From: an uncultured Senegalimassilia sp.
Lineage (GTDB): Bacteria; Actinomycetota; Coriobacteriia; Coriobacteriales; Eggerthellaceae
DNA: 21,319 bases
Direction: 5' to 3'
Assembly: GCF_934632265.1 (NCBI RefSeq)
Contig: NZ_CAKTYH010000023.1
Location: 1 to 21,319, forward strand
Made by a program: the position numbers and the translations under genes. The notes beneath the pieces are model-generated. The model had not been told where the DNA came from and ran no database searches. It saw nothing but the letters and a program-made list of their open reading frames with translations. Of this stretch, positions 20,711 through 21,319 are shown one piece after another (position 1 is the stretch's first letter; each line of letters opens with the position of its first letter).

Positions 20711-21319
20711 TTAACGCACGTGCGCGGGTTTGTGCCCCCAATAGAAATGGAGGAAGTGCTTCTTGTACAGCGGGTCCGCCGGGTCCTTCTCGGCGTTGGC
20801 AAGCTCCATGGCGGCGCACGCTATGTCGCGCGCGGCGTCGGGGCGGCGAAGGAAGCTGCCGTTGACCAGCATCGATCGCGCGCTTTCGGGGTTGCGCGAG
20901 ATGTGGCGCAACGCTTCGAGCAGCTCTCGCCAGGTGGTGACGTGCATGGCCGCGCCGTGCGCGGTGAGCAGCCTGACGTTGGCGTTTTCCTGGCCGTACG
21001 CGCGGCCCAGCAAAATCATGGGCACCTGCGCGCAGAGGCACTCGGTGACGGTAAGGCCTCCGGATTTGCAGATGACCAGGTCAGATGCCGCCATAAGGCC
21101 CGCCATGCCCTCGACGTACTCGAGCACCGTCACGCAATCGGAGATGCCCAGGTCGTCGCAGGCCCTTCGCAGATGGCCGGCGTATTCGGCATCGTTTCCC
21201 GCGACGAACACGAAATGCAGCGTGTCGCTGAAGGTGTGCAGGTACGGCAGCAGGTTGTCGAGCGCCGTGCGGAAGTGCACGTAGGGCCGGGGCAGGTAGG
21301 CTCCGGCGAGCGCCAGCAC
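20711..21319 (-). CDS. Glycosyltransferase, MGDG synthase / MurG-like, C-terminal domain (5' end outside window)
   Basis: The last 203 codons are visible and the frame runs out of the window on the right. The donor-binding half of a GT-B enzyme is clear: FVFVAGNDAEYAGHLRRAC, a YVEGMAGLMAASDLVICKSG segment, then GGLTVTECLCAQVPMILLG and GQENANVRLL. The GGLT...E pattern and GQE match processive diacylglycerol glycosyltransferases and plant-type MGDG synthases, which move a sugar from a UDP-sugar to diacylglycerol. MurG shares the fold, but its usual GAGT motif differs. A glycolipid-synthesis role is likely; the sugar is unknown. It is upstream of and probably cotranscribed with the DEAD-box helicase gene. 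Confidence 0.82.
   Translation of the reverse strand: MLALAGAYLPRPYVHFRTALDNLLPYLHTFSDTLHFVFVAGNDAEYAGHLRRACDDLGISDCVTVLEYVEGMAGLMAASDLVICKSGGLTVTECLCAQVPMILLGRAYGQENANVRLLTAHGAAMHVTTWRELLEALRHISRNPESARSMLVNGSFLRRPDAARDIACAAMELANAEKDPADPLYKKHFLHFYWGHKPAHVR

Noticed and set aside
1..21319. Insertion sequence, prophage, CRISPR array or integration site at tRNA-Thr
   Set aside because: No transposase, integrase, spaced direct repeats or partial tRNA copy was seen. The sequence after the tRNA goes straight to its terminator and the ATPase gene.

Overview
The window is high-GC bacterial chromosome. Gene content and sequence style point to an actinobacterium of the class Coriobacteriia, probably an Eggerthellaceae-type gut anaerobe. 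This is an inference from the overall picture (GC-rich Ala/Arg codon use, a LarB homologue, an infC-rpmI-rplT operon, a PASTA-type membrane protein, an M16C peptidase, a genomically encoded tRNA CCA end). No marker gene here fixes the taxon. I see no insertion sequence, prophage, integrase, CRISPR array or rRNA.

Layout, left to right. (1) 1-1164: the 3' end of one gene, which carries a canonical beta-clamp-binding pentapeptide (QLSLF), overlaps by ATGA a DUF4130/TIGR03915 DNA-metabolism protein. In other genomes that family sits next to a radical SAM 'DNA modification/repair' protein. (2) 1076-2317 (-): a polytopic PF06541 membrane protein that converges on and overlaps the DUF4130 gene. (3) 2318-2987: an intergenic stretch with a small family of direct and inverted repeats, then tRNA-Thr(UGU) with promoter and terminator. 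(4) 2988-5369: a CtpE-like P-type ATPase. (5) 5372-5580: about 6.5 degenerate 31-bp tandem repeats. (6) 5609-6244 (-): a GNAT acetyltransferase whose full-length frame has no ATG/GTG/TTG start and appears to begin at ACG. (7) 6245-8155: a long gene-poor leader and a membrane family-2 glycosyltransferase. (8) 8161-8904 (-): comF. (9) 8982-10388: an extended -10 promoter, a ~280-nt leader with structured-RNA character, and an orphan amino-acid-type substrate-binding lipoprotein with a Ser/Asp-rich tail. (10) 10525-12139: two promoter candidates, one laid out like a SoxR/MerR-family promoter, then a LarB protein fused to a truncated LarC segment with altered key residues. (11) 12253-15204 (-): an M16C (PreP-like) zinc peptidase. 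(12) 15330-16956: a two-gene unit, a tail-anchored small protein and a PASTA-like bitopic protein with a duplicated cytoplasmic peptide. (13) 17045-18454: the infC-rpmI-rplT operon with a leader attenuator. (14) 18684-21319 (-): a NifX/NifB-like small protein, and a glycosyltransferase (MGDG/MurG-like, cut by the window edge) followed by a DEAD-box RNA helicase.

Most genes are housekeeping or short transcription units separated by good intrinsic terminators. The most interesting signals are the structured leader at 8997-9274, the LarB-LarC hybrid with its SoxR-like promoter, the clamp motif beside DUF4130, the ACG-start GNAT, and the two intergenic repeat patches.
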